NCBI GenBank assembly: GCA_001792895.1 | Contig: MARA01000031.1 | Coordinates: 456,073-520,072, forward strand | Direction of reading: 5' to 3' | Length of the DNA stretch: 64,000 nucleotides | Source of the DNA: Lentinus brumalis | Lineage: Eukaryota > Basidiomycota > Agaricomycetes > Polyporales > Polyporaceae | In this document: positions 1 through 10,040 of the stretch, one piece after another | Layout of the letters: each line of letters begins with the position of its first letter | How positions within the stretch are numbered: the first letter of the stretch is position 1 | Position numbers and translations under genes: made by a program | The notes under the pieces: model-generated | The model's input: only the letters and a program-made list of their open reading frames with translations | The model's database searches: none | Told to the model about the DNA's origin: nothing

Positions 1-1535
1 CAGCATCGCACAGTCCCCGGCGCTGTTCCTGGGTACGCATTACGCGCACATTGTCATCGTGATAATGTGCTGGGGAGCTGCATCCCGCAGTCCTCGTCAG
101 GGCCGTCCCGATCAAGCGTGAGCAGATGGTGATGAGCATTGGTTCTCCGAACCGAAGTCCGTGACTTGCTTGGGCAGCGCAAGGCTTCCGCCGCATCCAG
201 CAGCCCGTGCACATTCTCGTTTGGACCGTGACAGGTGATTGGGATATGGTGTGTGCACCCGTGTGAGCCGCATCCCGAAGCGATAGTTGTACTCGACCGG
301 GCGAAGGGACGTATCTGAACGACTAGCATTGCCCGCATCCTAGTGCATTGCTCCGTCTCTGTCTCTCACATCGCATCGCGATCTTCCTCGCCCTTTCCTA
401 GTATTTGTCGTCGCGTCGACTGTGCAGCCATGAGTTAGGCATCGCTGACCCCCTCCCTTCCACCAGACGTGTAAGCAATGTCATTAACGGCGAGGTCACC
501 TTCGGACTCGTCCCGCGCGAGCACTGGTACCAGCCGGACTGGATCAACGAGACGCTCGCGACCGCGGGCCGCGAGAAGATGGTCGCGGACAACATCATCT
601 ACGGCGGGAGCGTGAGCTACCGCAATATGTGCCGGTTCAACTCCGGGGTGCGTCTTCGTCCCTGTCTAGTCTCTCTCCTTCTCTGGCGCTGTTTGCGAAA
701 CCGAGGAGGGGCAAGACGGTAGATGGGCTGATACTGACTCTGGTGTACGCACGCAGTTCTTCTACAGGCATCCGCTGCTGCAGCAGTACAAGTGGTACTG
801 GCGCGTCGAGCCGGACGTGCACTTCCACTGCGACATCGACTTTGACCCGTTCCTGTTCATGGAGGACCACAACAAGACGTACGGTGCGTCCCTTCCCCTC
901 TGCGTGCACGGGAGTTCTGCGCTGACACGCACACGGACAGCGTTCACGATCACGATGTACGAGTTCGGGGCGACGATCCCGACGCTGTGGGACAGCGTGA
1001 AGGAGTTCGTGAAGGAGCACCCGCAGTACGTCGCGCCGAACAACGCGGTAGGGTACATGTCCGAGGACGGCGGGAACACGTACAACAACTGCCACTGTGC
1101 GTCTTCCCTCCTTGTTCCTTGATGCGACGAGCTGACGGTGCCGGCACGCAGTCTGGAGCAACTTCGAGATCGCGGACATGGACTTCTGGCGGAGCGAGGC
1201 GTACACGAAGTTCTTCGAGCACCTGGACAAGAAGGGCGGGTTCTACTACGAGGTGCGTCCGTCCGTCCCCGTTGGTTTCCCCAACACTATCACTTCTATC
1301 TATCCATCACCCCCACCTCATCACCGAATATTGTGCTAACTCCTCCCTTGGCAGCGCTGGGGCGATGCGCCGGTCCACAGCATCGCGGCCGCGCTGTTCC
1401 AAAACAAAGAGAAGATCCACTTCTTCGACGAGATCGGGTACGAGCACAACCCGTACACGCACTGCCCCAAGGGCGAGGGCGCGTGGGCGCGGGGCAAGTG
1501 CGGGTGCGACCCGAAGCGCAGTTTCGGTGCGTCTC
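1..1535 (+). repeat. Near-identical duplicate of 11625-13159
   Basis: Positions 1-1535 match 11625-13159 at a constant offset of 11624, including a partial intron, five exons and four introns. I see one mismatch (C at 1510, T at 13134). Identity stops abruptly inside the last intron. The left limit of the duplication is not visible because the window starts within it. Confidence 0.92.
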
Positions 1536-1628
1536 CCCCCGGTCCGCTGCCATGCCAGAGTGCTGACTCCAGGAGCAGACTACGACGGGTACTCGTGCAT
1601 GCGGCAGTGGGACCGCATCTGGCAGTGA
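467..1628 (+). CDS. Alpha-1,2-mannosyltransferase, KRE2/MNT1/KTR family (GT15), copy 1, 5' end off the window
   Basis: This is the 3' two-thirds of a Golgi glycosyltransferase gene that adds alpha-1,2-mannose from GDP-mannose to protein-linked glycans. Exons I can join are 467-647, 757-883, 941-1096, 1152-1252, 1355-1526 and 1579-1628, ending in TGA. GT15 hallmarks are visible: VTFGLVPREHW, the metal/donor-site region YWRVEPDVHFHCDIDFDP, FTITMYEFGATIPTLW, and the closing cysteine-rich block YTHCPKGEGAW with DYDGYSCMRQW. The two 5' exons are not in the window; by comparison with copy 2 they would lie beyond a long intron that fills 1-466. The sequence is identical to copy 2 apart from one base (1510) up to 1535. 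The last intron and the 3' flank differ, while the last exon is conserved. It may be functional or an incomplete duplicate; the window edge prevents a decision. Confidence 0.88.
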
Positions 1629-2365
1629 GCTTGCAGACGCCGGCGGTGAGTAGCCTCGTGGCGCGTGGCGGGTATCTGCGCGGCGGGCGAAATCTCTCCG
1701 ATGGACCGTCTGACTCTGTACGCCCTCCGTGACTGCATCCTTCCTATGCTCTTCGTGACTACATCCTTCCTACGCCCGCTGTGGCTCATGTCCTCCCGTG
1801 GACAGTCACGGACAGTCCTTCCTTGCTCGCTGTATCTCCCAGTGCTGTATCTCTCATTGATGTATCTATTTCTTGTATGTCTCTCGCTGAGTGCCGGCAC
1901 GCTCGTCTCGCCCTCGTACATGTAGTAGACAGCCAATATATTTCGTTCGCTACAAGGGACACGCAGATACAACCACCCCCGCAAACCACTCAGAACGCGT
2001 CGCTCGCACGGGCGCCTATTTGCACAGCACTTGGCCGCCGCGGCGTGCGTCGCCTGCTTGTCTCCTACCACCACCATCTCGCTGCCTCCCTGCCTTCGGA
2101 CTCACCGGCTCGTACTCTTGGATACTGGCGACTTCAAGCGCGACGTCTGCGAGTACTGGCGCGGTGGGGACACTGGATTCCAGGACATACATAGGTTGCA
2201 AGCTTGCGGTCGCACTGCCTGCTGCCAGAACTCGATCAGTATGCGCCGCGATATCTAAGCGGTGAGATAGGTACGTACTGATGCTCCCAGGACTTAAAGG
2301 TGCGGACTTGCCGGGCGAGTGCGCGGGCTGACGCTACCACACTGGGAACAGAGAGTGAGCCATAG
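1629..2365. other. 3' flank of mannosyltransferase copy 1, no gene recognised
   Basis: No reading frame here shows a recognisable family or consistent exon structure. This presumably holds the 3' untranslated region and intergenic DNA. Confidence 0.5.
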
Positions 2366-2369
2366 GCAT

Positions 2370-3520
2370 GTGTGACGTGCCAGGAGAAGACCTCGCTCAC
2401 CTGGTCGTCTGTTCTGCCGTCTCAGCATTCGGGAGCAAGACGCGCGAGGCCGGACTGCACAGGTTCTGACGTGCCGGGAGAAGACTCGACACGCAGTCGA
2501 CCTCGAGCCGCAAGGTATGGCAGGACGACTAGAGCAGCAGGTGCGTTAGGACGCGTACCAGCTCCGTGCATGGATCACGCCGTGCTTGGCGGGAAGCTGC
2601 ACTTGTCGCGGCGCCGGCCGCGGACATCGCGGTGAACGCGCCCGATCCAAAACGGCTCGTCTCCTCGACAGCGACGCCAGCTTCCGTTAGAGACTCCCAG
2701 CCTGGACGGACAAGCAAAGGTCAGTTGACGTTCTGTTATGACGAGCCCAGGAGGAGAGTTTACTCACCTGGATAGAGAGACGACCCGGAAGACTCGCCGC
2801 CGCTCCCGAGACCGTGCAAGTAAACGGTGCTTCTGGCGACGCCCTGAACCGATGAGGAGGTGAGCTGATGACATACCGGGAGAAGACTTCACTCACCTCG
2901 CTCTCTTCAGCGCACAGTCGACTTCAAGTCGCAGGGTAGGGCAGTTAGGTCGCGTACCAGCGCCGTGCTTGGGTCACGCCGCGCACGACGAGAAGCTGGA
3001 CGCATCGCAGCGCCGGCCGCTTACATCGCGGTGAGCACGTCCGAGCACGACCAGCTCGCTGTTCTCGGCAGCGACGCGAGCTCCTTGACCAGGACTTCCG
3101 CCCTGGATGGAGAAGGAAAGGTGAGTTTACATGCTGGTCCGACGCTCCCGGAGGAGTGATTACTCACCTAGATAGAGATCGATCCGCGAACACTCGCCGC
3201 CGCTGACGGCACCGTGCGCGCAAACACCGCTTCTGGTGGCAAGATGGCACCAGACACTGCCTGTACAGATGAAAGGTGAGCTAATGTTCATGATGTCGTG
3301 CCAGGAGAAGACTTACTTACGTCGCCACGGTCGACTCCAACTGGAATCGAAATCATGACGACCAGGCGGGGTCGTCGTTCCGAACGGCTTCTAGAACTCC
3401 GTAGCGATCCGGGAGAGCTTCCGGGCAAGGGCCGCGACCTGTACACAAGCAAGAGGTGAGTCGCTGCTGATCCTGACGCGTCGGCAGCGCAGTAGAAGGG
3501 TACTCACTCAGGTAGACTAA
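2370..3520 (-). repeat. Diverged roughly 410-bp tandem repeats with decayed exon-like segments
   Basis: Three imperfect copies begin with a GCCGGGAGAAGAC-like segment near 2470, 2872 and 3297, spaced about 400-425 bp. Each carries a segment that on the minus strand reads like FTAMSAAGAA (copy near 2640) and LTAM-stop-AAGAA (copy near 3030), followed by a conserved ARRDP block. Sequences resembling splice donors (GTGAGT) and acceptors recur on the minus strand. The most economical reading is a duplicated multi-exon gene on the minus strand that has decayed; no family is recognised. Confidence 0.45.
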
Positions 3521-4076
3521 GACAGAAAGGCGCAGAGGGGGCAGGCTGACGATGTCGTCGACGTGAACGCTGCAAGTGTCCTCTGTGACGGCGATCGGGA
3601 GCACGCCAGCAGTGCATCACGTCCCGGTATCCGTGCCATCCCGGGCGGCACGTTCGCGACGTGCGACGGGCATGTCGGGCGCGTCGTAGGTGAATCAAAG
3701 CTGGACGACTCCATGTAGCGACGTCGGTCTCGAGAAGCACGACCTGTGATATGGGAGGTCCAGGTGAGCAACGGCGGTGCCGGCTCGTGCAGCTTACTCA
3801 CCTCGGCGGCCACACGGGAAGACAACCGCACAACTTACAAGGTGCGTGCCGGCCGACACGGGAGTGCGGTCAGAGAGTAGAAGGTGCGTGATACAGGAGA
3901 ATCGAAGACGCGAGAGCTGAGCAGTGTTGTAGCCTCCCCACGCGGCGAGACTCTTCGCATGGCGAGGGGGGATATGTGATCAGGAGCAAGGGCAGCGCAC
4001 CGGCGGACATTGTTCCAGTCATTCGCTCTCCGTCCTGAAGAATGACAAGGTGAGCTTGAAGCAGGTACAGCAGTAG
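3521..4076. other. Intergenic, no gene recognised
   Basis: This segment continues the splice-site-like pattern of the preceding repeats but shows no supportable exon. It ends just downstream of the gene relic that terminates at 4077. Confidence 0.4.
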
Positions 4077-4815
4077 CTACAAGTGGACATGGGGCTCGAT
4101 CTCTGCCGCCGTCGCAACTCTCCACACACCCTCAGACCATGCCAGCCACGTCCTGTCCTTGTACATCATCGGCAACGGACCTCGTGGGACTGCTTCTTCA
4201 GAGTTCTCCGCCTCCTCCTCCTCGTCAACCGCCTTCGCGCTCTTCGGACCATTCCGCTCATATCGCCGCGGCTGGAGGTTGCCCTCCGTGTCCGTGCGGG
4301 GCCGCTGTGTGCCGATATCGCGCCGCCCATAGTCCGGCAACGGTGCCGGAAAGAGGACACCGGGACAGGCATGCGCAATGTCCTGCTTCGCAGCAGCAAG
4401 CTCGTCATCTGAGGCAGGCGTGAAGTGAAGCTGCCCGGACTCGCAGAGGTCGATGAGGAGCCGGATCTCCTCCGTGGACATGTACTTCGGGTTGCGGAAG
4501 ACGACCTCCGGCGGCCACCCGACGGCCTTCATGTCAAAGCGGAGGAAGACGCGCTGCTGGAAACTGACGGCGGTCCAGGCCATCTTGGCGTCAAGGAACC
4601 CGTCTCGTAAGCTGTGCCTGCCGTCAGTACATTGAAGCCTGACAAGCACACGTAACCACAGGGATGGACTGACCGAGCATGCCGTCGAAAAGAGCGCGGA
4701 GATAGCCCTTCTCCTTGCCCCATGCTGTGGCATACGAGGACTTGGGGAGCTGGACCTTGTATGGGCAAACGAGCGCAGGATGCATAGAGCAGCGTGAGAG
4801 GGGGTTCGTAGCCGC
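4077..4815 (-). pseudogene. Conserved uncharacterised basidiomycete protein, tandem copy 1, frameshifted
   Basis: On the minus strand an upstream block reads SYATAWGKEKGYLRALFDGM (about 4745-4680), then an intron. A second block reads KMAWTAVSFQQRVFLRFDMK, then FRNPKYMSTEEI, and continues to a C-terminus rich in glutamate that stops at 4077. I recognise this as a recurrent uncharacterised family in Agaricomycetes but know no function for it. Compared with the neighbouring copy, this one lacks one base after the intron (a run of three rather than four C near 4600), which shifts the frame between AYETG and the expected FLDAKMAW. The 5' end is cut off by the tandem duplication. I infer a non-functional relic. 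Confidence 0.55.
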
Positions 4816-5420
4816 ACGCGCGCTCTTCGGACCATTCCGCTCATATCGCCGCGGCTGGAGGTTGCCCTCCGTGTCCGTGCGGGGCCGCTGTGTGCCGATA
4901 TCGCGCCGCCCATAGTCCGGCAACGGTGCCGGAAAGAGGACACCGGGACAGGCATGCGCAATGTCCTGCTTCGCAGCAGCAAGCTCGTCATCTGAGGCAG
5001 GCGTGAAGTGAAGCTGCCCGGACTCGCAGAGGTCGATGAGGAGCCGGATCTCCTCCGTGGACATGTACTTCGGGTTGCGGAAGACGACCTCCGGCGGCCA
5101 CCCGAAGACGCGCTGCTGGAAACTGACGGCGGTCCAGGCCATCTTGGCGTCAAGGAACCCCGTCTCGTAAGCTGTGCCTGCCGTCAGTACATTGAAGCCT
5201 GACAAGCACACGTAACCACAGGGATGGACTGACCGAGCATGCCGTCGAAAAGAGCGCGAGATAGCCCTTCTCCTTGCCCCATGCTGTGGCATACGAGGAC
5301 TTGGGGAGCTGGACCTTGTATGGGCAAACGAGCGCAGGATGCATAGAGCAGCGTGAGAGGGGTTCGTAGCCGCACGAGTGCCGGCATGTGGGCGGAGATG
5401 CATATTGGGTGACATGGACC
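4816..5420 (-). pseudogene. Conserved uncharacterised basidiomycete protein, tandem copy 2, frameshifted and deleted
   Basis: This is a direct duplicate of about 4225-4815, offset by roughly 595 bp. It keeps the frame AYETGFLDAKMAW that copy 1 lost. It carries a different one-base deletion inside the upstream block (frame broken after KEKGYL near 5260) and an in-frame 24-bp deletion that removes LRFDMKAV. It also lacks the C-terminal acidic segment, which is present only once, at the left end of copy 1. Each copy is damaged at a different place, so neither encodes the full protein. A third, very diverged vestige of the same block may lie just upstream near 5460. Confidence 0.55.
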
Positions 5421-8400
5421 TGCTGACGAGGTTCTTGAGATCATCTTATATATGTGTTGTCCCATGCTATGGCAATAAGTTATCCATTCGAGCACTTAGA
5501 ACTCTACAACTTGCTGCCGCTGCAGAGACACTCAGAGTGGTCCTCGAATTTTGAGTGTGACGACAAGCACGAAGTCCGTTCACCCGCTGCCGCCGCAGCG
5601 ATCATGTCCGCAAATGGTACATGTGCCGAAAGTCTATCAGTCGCTTGACTGCGCTCAGGAGGGACACCAAATGTGGTCCGCTGCCGCGTTCCCACCAGCC
5701 CGGATCCGTGCACAACTGACATCTCGGCACCAACATGGTACGATGCTTCCATTCGAGTTGAATTTGTCTCCGAGGTAAGCATGAGTCATTCATCCAGATT
5801 CGTTGCCGCCATCCACACGGTTGTTGAACAGCGGTACATGATATCCATTGTCGTTGTTCAACTTGTACCTACAAACTACAGGGGGACCAGGGCACATGAA
5901 AGGACAGAAACATGCTCAGCAGGAGAGGCCAGAGTACGTTTCCCAGACACGGCGCACGGGCGGAGAAGCGATGTATCTTCATTAACACATAGCCGGAATA
6001 GAAGGGACCCTGGGCGCGGACTCGCCAAGTTCACCTTCGCCTCGCTCGATCATGTCCCGACTCCCGAACCCCGACTTCGAGGTCTGAGTCCGCGGCCCTG
6101 GGACGCGTCGACGCGATTACGCTGCCACTTCAGCCCCCGCCGTTGTGCCAACTGCGACCGTCGTCCGAAAGGCCACAGACCCACGCATGTTCAGTGTTCA
6201 CGCAAGACATGACGATGTATCGCGAACACCTGTTCGACGAGGACGTCCGACAGACAATACGGCCGCGCTCCCAGCATGTCCCCAGTCACATCGAGATCAT
6301 CAACGCGGCGTTTGCGGCGCGCGAATAACCGCAAGAAGCCAAAGTATGTACGTACTACGGCAGCAGCACCCGGCGCCGTAAGTTCGGAGACGGGTGAGCT
6401 GACAACCTGCGACACAGAACGTAGAAGAATGCCGAGTTGTCAGCGTGATTGCAGCTCATGATGAGTGAAACACGGAGCGGGATGTACCTGGGTCCTGAAC
6501 TGCTTCCGCGGGCTCGTTCTCGGCGCTGCGGTGATATCCCCGGCATGTTCGCGGTGACCGATCGTTCGCCTGACAGAGAGGTCATGGTGGTCCGACGTCG
6601 GGGCGTTGCTCGGCGGGGAGGGAGGGCGGCGGGGCGTGTGCAGTGTGCACGACTGCACGGCGGAGGACCGAAGCGACGGGGACGACGAGTATTGGCATAC
6701 GGTGCCGGCGTGCATCCTGCGCTGGCGACTCGGAAGCACTCAGCAGCTGAAGGCGGCCGCTGTCGTACCCCCAGCGCACGCGCGACACGGGGCTGACTCC
6801 TCTGTCCAGCTGCCAGCCGTGAGCACCGCGAAGGCAAACCCATGCATGTACATGGTCAGGACAGAGGTCAGAGCTCACAACGGCTCCGAGCTCGGGCTGG
6901 ACGAGGACACTACAGGCGAACTTCTCGACCCCTCGTTCGACGTTCAGGTACTTACTTCGCCCCGCGCTGCGCACGACGCAGATACAAGACTACGGCCGTT
7001 CGAGTGTGTGTGCGGTAGCACAGCGAGAGCGGGCACCGTGGCGGCGCAGACGCAGAGCTGCTTGCATGGATCGAGGGAGGGCCGTCAAGACGTGCGAAGT
7101 CCGCTGCTAGCAGCCCATGAGTCGTGTGTGAGCTCGGGCGAGCACTGGCAGGCAAGCGTAACAACGTACCTCGACGGACTGTGTTCGTGACTCCCCGGGT
7201 TCCGCACTTCGGAGGGCGGCGCAGGAGCTCGCATTGGTTTCCGAGTCGTCGAGCTGCAGATGGCGGCGGGACGGTGCACTCGGGGCCCGGGCAAGGCTGG
7301 CGATGGTATTCGAGTGTATAGTACTACCAGTACATGTTCGCGGTACGCCTCCGCGACGATCTGCTCTGGCTGGACGTCGTGCTCGCGCTGTGAGCCGTCG
7401 ACGCGGACTTCATGTACGCGGCGGTGACCCCGGGCAGATTGCCAGTGAGTCTGTTCCCTCGAAGCCTGTCCGTCGCGGTCTGTCGTCCGTTCTGCGTTCA
7501 AGTTCTCCGCTCCCCGCTCCGGGTACCGTGTATGGCGCATCGTAGCGTACTGCGACTGCTCTAGCCTCTAGCCTCTACCCCGAGCCCGAGCGGCGTGGCC
7601 GCACCTCTAAATAGTACTTAGGACGAGACTCAAGACTCGAGAGCGGGCTCGGCGGGAAACCTCCTCTCCAACGACGGCCCCAGCGAGCGTCCTCGCCGTC
7701 GAGCATTGACAGAGGCTGCACTGTCCATTGGCACAAGGACGCCAGTGCTCGTCGCTCGACGCCGCCAACGTGCCTCTTGAACGCGGTGCATCGTGAACGC
7801 GGTGCAGCGAGCCTCCAGGGCTCGGACTGCCGGCCGCAGACGAAGTGCGACGTACGGCGTATGACTGCAACGTCCCGGGTCCCCAAGACTCGCGTTCACG
7901 ACCGTCGGCGGGGCTCGCCGCCTGACGCTGCGACGAGTCGACTCCGAGTCCCCGTGTCACGGTCATTGTGCGTGCTTACGCCGCTGCCGTCGCCCGCCCT
8001 GCCCCGCCCCGCCCTCCTCCTCCGCGTACCTCAAGTCCCCGGCCTCCCTGTGCCTGTGTCGTGGTGCATCGTACGACTCTTGCCGATAAACAGTAGCCAG
8101 TAGCCAGTAGGCGGTGGCCAGTAACCAGTGGCCACCGCGTACCGAGTCCCGACCGCGGCGTACTTCGTGCAGCGTGCTTCGTGCTTCGTGCAGCATGCTT
8201 CGCCCGATCGTCATCTCCGCCGCCCGCCGCCCGCCGTCCACCGTGTGCAATGTCGCGCACCAACTAGTCTCACTGCACTGTCAGGTCTGGGACCAAGCTC
8301 CGGCCAAGCGTGTGCGTGTGTGTGAGACTCTGTGGACGTCTTGAGGCGGACAGGGACTCTCTGCGGCTGTAGACTGAGGGCCGCGGCGTGGACGAGCCGC

Positions 8401-8900
8401 CGCCGTTGCCGTTGCCGTTAACGTTGCCTGCACTCTGCCAGTGAGCGACCGACTGACTGCGTGTGCTCGCTGCTGCGTGTCCGACCCGGCCAGCCACGCT
8501 CGACGGTGCGCATGCGGGCAGCGGGCAGCGGGCAGTATGAGTGCCAGTGCCAGTGCCGGTGGGGCGCATCGTCGTCGTCGTCGTCGCCGGGGCTCGGAGT
8601 CGGACTCGGCGGGGTTCTGCTGCGGTGCAGGGTCCAGTCACCAGTCGCCAGTGCGACGGGCGGCGGGAACGCGGGGCGGCGTTCGAGTTGTATAGTTGCA
8701 TGGATCCGCGGATTTGCATTGAGTACTCCAGGCTCCCGGGGCGGCGGGGATAGCGTGAGGCTGCCGTCTGGGACGTAATGTGATTTGTGACGGGCGGCGG
8801 GGCAGGCAAGCGAGGCGAGATGCCGTGCGTGCGCGTGCGCGTGCGGACGGTGTTTACGGTGTTTGTGCGTGGCAGACTGAGTCTGGGACGGTCCGTGCGC
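5421..8900. other. Long GC-rich region without a supportable gene
   Basis: Frames here are short, overlap on both strands, and are arginine- or serine-rich as expected of random GC-rich DNA. I see runs of simple sequence (for example CAGTAGC-type repeats near 8095-8130 and a GTCGTC run near 8572-8590). Scattered splice-site-like sequences hint at decayed multi-exon genes on the minus strand. I could not assemble a gene. Confidence 0.5.
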
Positions 8901-8913
8901 GGGGAGGGGTGCA

Positions 8914-8919
8914 TATAAG
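8914..8919 (+). promoter_or_regulatory. TATA-like box upstream of a possible spliced transcript
   Basis: TATAAG lies in GCATATAAGC, followed by sequence with several consistent splice sites on the plus strand (donors near 9060, 9160 and 9260, acceptors near 9112 and 9222). This could start a non-coding or 5'-leader transcript leading toward the mannosyltransferase gene at 10041. It is a weak prediction. Confidence 0.25.
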
Positions 8920-10040
8920 CTGTGGGGGGAGAGGGTGAGCGGGCATGCTCTCTACCTCGCAGTCTGTCCGTTCCTCCCCGCTGCTTACGTGCCGTCGCAC
9001 GCCGTCTGTTCTTGTCTTTGCTCGTCGCGTCCGAGCCCGAGTGGGGCGTGTCGAGGATGGTGAGTCGTCTTCGTGCTCGTGTTTGGGTTAGGGCTCACTG
9101 TTGTGCTGTGCAGCTGCGTGGAATGTGAGCTGTAGGAGCGCGAGACGGGAGCAGAAACCTACGGTACGCTCCCTTCTCGTGCGCGTGTTGTGATTGTACT
9201 GACCACTGTGCTCGACAGTGACGGGCGACCGACCTCGTTGGCAGGCGGCATTGCTGCGGTGAGTATATGCTGCATCCTGGTCAGTGATGCTGTTGTTTAC
9301 GCTGTTTGTTAGCTCGCCGGAGTGCGTATCGCAAGAAGCACGAACCTTCGGACGCGCGGATGCCGTTCAGCACGGCGGGACGTGCAGTTCCGGGGGCTCA
9401 CAAGCGTGGAGAGCGGTGCAGAGTGACCGCCAGTGGTGCGTCTCCCGCTACGCGTGTGGACGGATGTGTGCTGACTCGGGGCGCTACGTACAGAATGCCA
9501 GCATGCGACGACGGGACGGCGGTGTCGGGCAGGCACGCAATGCATGGAGCAGGAACGCAGCACGTCACAGGGGCGTCCGGGGCAGCAGCGAGTAGGGAGA
9601 GGACAGCGGTAGGACGGTAGACGTACGCTGTATGCACTGGCGGAGGAATGCGACCGACGGTCCCCGCGCGGCCGTCTGCGAGTGGAAGCGCGTCTCCGGA
9701 GCACTGGCCGGTGAATGCAGGCACAGACGAGGCAAGACACACAGAGACCAGCAGAGAGCGCGAGCAGAGAGCGACGTGCAGCCAGCCTGAGTGAGCCATG
9801 ACGCAGGACGAGCGTCGGGCGATCGGCGTCGTGACTGCCATATTGGGCAGTGTCGGGATACTGCGCCCTCGATCGCTGCGGAGAAGTTGATGGCGATTGC
9901 ATACTCCATGGGCGTCGACGAGCGTCCAACGAGTGCACAGGTACCCCGACGTCTCTCCATCTCCTGCCACTCTCTGCTGCTGGCTGCTGCCTGCTGCCCG
10001 ACCTCCCGCCACCCGCGACGACACCGGCCCGAACGTGGCG
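8920..10040. other. Upstream region of mannosyltransferase copy 2, no coding gene recognised
   Basis: Short frames only. Possible small exons bounded by GTGAGT and CAG sequences occur between 9060 and 9260, but the predicted peptides are short and have no recognisable features. Confidence 0.4.

Noticed and set aside
5421..9900. Many frames of 60-230 codons on both strands
   Set aside because: They overlap each other, are Arg/Ser/Pro-rich and carry no conserved motif; typical of stop-poor GC-rich DNA.
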